Source: Planctomycetota bacterium (GTDB lineage: Bacteria; Planctomycetota; Planctomycetia; Gemmatales; Gemmataceae). From it: 15,845 nucleotides of DNA. Positions 14,336 through 15,845 of the stretch are shown here, piece by piece. A program made the position numbers and the translations under genes. How positions within the stretch are numbered: position 1 is the first letter of the stretch; the number at the start of each line of letters is the position of its first letter. The DNA is taken from positions 1 through 15,845 of the forward strand of contig JAGWVO010000037.1 of assembly GCA_018970845.1 (NCBI GenBank), given 5' to 3'. Below the pieces are notes generated by a model. It was not told where the DNA came from. It saw nothing but the letters and a program-made list of their open reading frames with translations, and did not search any database.

Positions 14336-14358
14336 AGGCGGGCCAACCTTGCCCGCCT
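14336..14358. terminator. Hairpin between convergent genes
   Basis: AGGCGGGC (14336-14343) pairs perfectly with GCCCGCCT (14351-14358) around a 7-nt loop. On the plus strand it lies 46 bp after the oxidoreductase stop and is followed by TTATGCCTTTT, a broken T-tract. Its right arm shares base 14358 with the stop codon of the YbjN gene on the minus strand. It is a plausible terminator for the rightward operon. Minus-strand termination is less likely because no T-tract follows. Confidence 0.55.
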
Positions 14359-14903
14359 TATGCCTTTTGATCATCATCCTCGTCGTGTTCATGGTCGCAA
14401 TCGTCGCCATGGACATGATCGTCATCTTCGCTCGCCTCCGCCTCCGAGGCGGCTTCCGCCGGGTCGAGGTTTCCGAAAAGCACCCCCATCAGGCCGGGAT
14501 AGTAACGGTTCAGGGTGACGACGCAATAATTGATCATGTTGCGGATCATTGTCGGGGTGAGTTCCGCCCCTTCAACATCGACGCTCACCTTGAACCGGAC
14601 TTCGCCATCCCCGTAATCCATCTCGAAGTTGCCAACCAATAGTCCGTAGTTGGCCCTGGTGATGAATTCAGCCGCCTCGACAAGCTTCTGTTGCGGCACT
14701 CGGCCGTCGATAAGTCCGTATAGAACCACGACGCCCTTGTCTTCCTTGGCATCAAAAGCCAATCGAAGCGACGCGTTGCGGCACTTCACGCCCAGCATGA
14801 CGACATCCCTTTCCTCATCACGCTCGTAGTGCCAGTCATCCTCGACAAGCACCTGCTCGATCATCTCGATCAGGGAGAGGGGTTCGGGATCGTTGTCTTG
14901 CAT
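14358..14903 (-). CDS. YbjN-domain protein with acidic His-rich tail
   Basis: This is a cytoplasmic protein of 181 residues. Residues 8-145 fit the YbjN domain (type III secretion chaperone-like fold): a short helix (SLIEMIEQVLVEDDW), strands in the VVMLGVKCRNASLRLAF region, LLVGNFEMDYGDGEVRFKVS, and a final helix with the YYPGLMGVLFG end. Members are of unknown function and are sometimes considered sensory or chaperone-like. Residues 155-181 are a tail of mostly Asp and Glu with five His and one Cys, which could bind divalent metal. The start is ATG, with AAGGAA about 9 nt upstream. It begins 17 bp after the DUF1080 gene, so the two are probably co-transcribed, and it converges on the oxidoreductase gene. 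Confidence 0.8.
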   Translation of the reverse strand: MQDNDPEPLSLIEMIEQVLVEDDWHYERDEERDVVMLGVKCRNASLRLAFDAKEDKGVVVLYGLIDGRVPQQKLVEAAEFITRANYGLLVGNFEMDYGDGEVRFKVSVDVEGAELTPTMIRNMINYCVVTLNRYYPGLMGVLFGNLDPAEAASEAEASEDDDHVHGDDCDHEHDEDDDQKA

Positions 14904-14920
14904 GGCGGTGTTTCCTTTTT

Positions 14921-15845
14921 TCAGCGCCGGGCCGATGAATCAAGGACCTGGATGTCGAGCGAACGAAAGTCGATGTTGGTTGTTGGATCGTGTCCTTGCA
15001 GGCTGAAGGCGCCCTTGGCGGCGCGATAGCCCTGCCTTGGATTGTCATTGGAGGGTCGATTGTCGATCCAGTCGACCTGCTGGATGCCGTTAACCCAGGT
15101 GGCAAAGCGACGGCCATGCGCCGCGACGGTCATCGTGAACCAGGATCCATCGCTGGCGGTTTGGGAGCGGGCCGGAACCCGCCTGTAAATGGCACCCGTG
15201 CCGAAATCAACTGCCTCAGACTTGAACACAATAGGGGCCCATGGAGCACCCGTGGCGGGATCGTACCGATCGACCTTGTAATCACGGGATTCCCCGGGAG
15301 TGAACTGGTTGCGGATCTGGGCCTCGTAGGCCTGGGTGAACTGGCCGGGAATGGCGCGGAAGAAGAGCCCGCTGTTGAGATGCTTGCCGTTGGTGCGAAG
15401 GGTGAGGCGCGCCACGAAGTCGGCGGCCTGAAAGTCGCTTTGGATGTCGCCGGGTCCATCCTCCACATGGAGCCATCCACCCGCCGCGACGGAATAACGC
15501 GATTTCTTGTCGGGGAATATGGTCCATCCCGAAAGATCCTTGCCATTGATGAGGCGTTCCTTCACCGCGGGGAGTATCCGCACGGAAGTCACGACAAGGT
15601 CGGTCGCTTCCAGCTCAATCGAACCCGGGGGCACCAGGGACAGGTCGGGTTCCCACCTGGATTCGGCGCCCACTTTTGAGTTGATTGGGGCCTCAAAAAC
15701 CTGGCCCTTGCCATCGGTCGAGATCCACCGCAAGGCAAGGCTGGCCTTATCCCCCAAGGCCTTCATCCTGACCTCGGCCTTGCAAGGCCCCATAACGGCG
15801 CCGTGCCGGGCGGTGGAGTTTTTTCCCGCCCGCCATCCCCCCCCG
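14921..15845 (-). CDS. DUF1080 (3-keto-disaccharide hydrolase-like) protein, 5' truncated by window
   Basis: The last about 210 residues are a DUF1080 domain of the concanavalin-like lectin/glucanase fold. It has ERLINGKDLSGWTIF at its start, HLNSGLFFRAIPGQF, QAYEAQIRNQF, a DGSWFTMTVAAHGRRFATWVNG segment and the closing KGAFSLQGHDPTTNIDFRSLDIQVLD. Proteins of this family have been shown to cleave 3-keto glycosides, and the Pfam name is 3-keto-disaccharide hydrolase. The frame stays open to the window edge, so the gene probably begins outside. The internal ATG at 15793 would truncate what looks like a further upstream module (WRAGKNSTARHGAVMG and on). Whether it is secreted cannot be seen because the N-terminus is missing. 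The YbjN gene follows 17 bp downstream. Confidence 0.85.
   Translation of the reverse strand, partial: GGGWRAGKNSTARHGAVMGPCKAEVRMKALGDKASLALRWISTDGKGQVFEAPINSKVGAESRWEPDLSLVPPGSIELEATDLVVTSVRILPAVKERLINGKDLSGWTIFPDKKSRYSVAAGGWLHVEDGPGDIQSDFQAADFVARLTLRTNGKHLNSGLFFRAIPGQFTQAYEAQIRNQFTPGESRDYKVDRYDPATGAPWAPIVFKSEAVDFGTGAIYRRVPARSQTASDGSWFTMTVAAHGRRFATWVNGIQQVDWIDNRPSNDNPRQGYRAAKGAFSLQGHDPTTNIDFRSLDIQVLDSSARR

Noticed and set aside
1..15845. CRISPR array, tRNA or rRNA genes, insertion sequences, phage or defence genes
   Set aside because: No regularly spaced repeats, cloverleaf-like or rRNA sequence, transposase motifs or known defence domains were seen when reading both strands.

Overview
The window reads as a piece of a planctomycete chromosome, probably Isosphaeraceae or a relative. 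This is an inference from gene content: a Tat-exported Gfo/Idh/MocA oxidoreductase, a DoxX protein with a very large insertion, a DUF1080 protein, and F-type ATPase subunits with leaders and His-rich extensions. The DNA is moderately GC-rich throughout. I saw no rRNA, tRNA, CRISPR array, insertion sequence or phage gene.

Layout. (1) Positions 2-646 (+) hold the 3' end of a glycogen debranching enzyme gene (glgX). (2) Positions 719-8616 (-) hold a complete F1Fo ATP synthase operon. It is transcribed right to left in the classical order: atpZ-like, atpI-like, atpB, atpE, atpF, atpH, atpA, atpG, atpD, atpC. All eight structural subunits are present and have their catalytic motifs. The unusual points are a ~60-residue insertion in alpha, a signal-peptide-like leader on b and c, and His-rich stretches on a and b. 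(3) Positions 8617-8872 are a divergent intergenic region with a plausible sigma70-type promoter for the rightward genes and a 12-bp direct repeat in the predicted leader. (4) Positions 8873-14289 (+) hold four co-directional genes with gaps of 22-46 bp, probably one operon: a DUF4912 protein with a Rho-N/SAP-like head, an ApbE-type flavin transferase, a DoxX-type membrane protein with a ~325-residue insertion, and a Tat-exported Gfo/Idh/MocA oxidoreductase. (5) Positions 14358-15845 (-) hold a convergent pair: a DUF1080 (3-keto-disaccharide hydrolase-like) gene cut by the window edge, followed 17 bp downstream by a YbjN-domain gene with an acidic, His-rich tail.

How they work together. The ATP synthase operon is a housekeeping block. 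The rightward operon may be an extracytoplasmic redox module: ApbE handles flavin attachment, DoxX sits in the membrane, and the Tat-exported dehydrogenase acts outside the cytoplasm. The neighbouring DUF1080 protein fits the known pairing of Gfo/Idh/MocA sugar dehydrogenases with 3-keto-glycoside-cleaving enzymes. That functional link is inference from neighbourhood. No clearly new defence or mobile system is visible.
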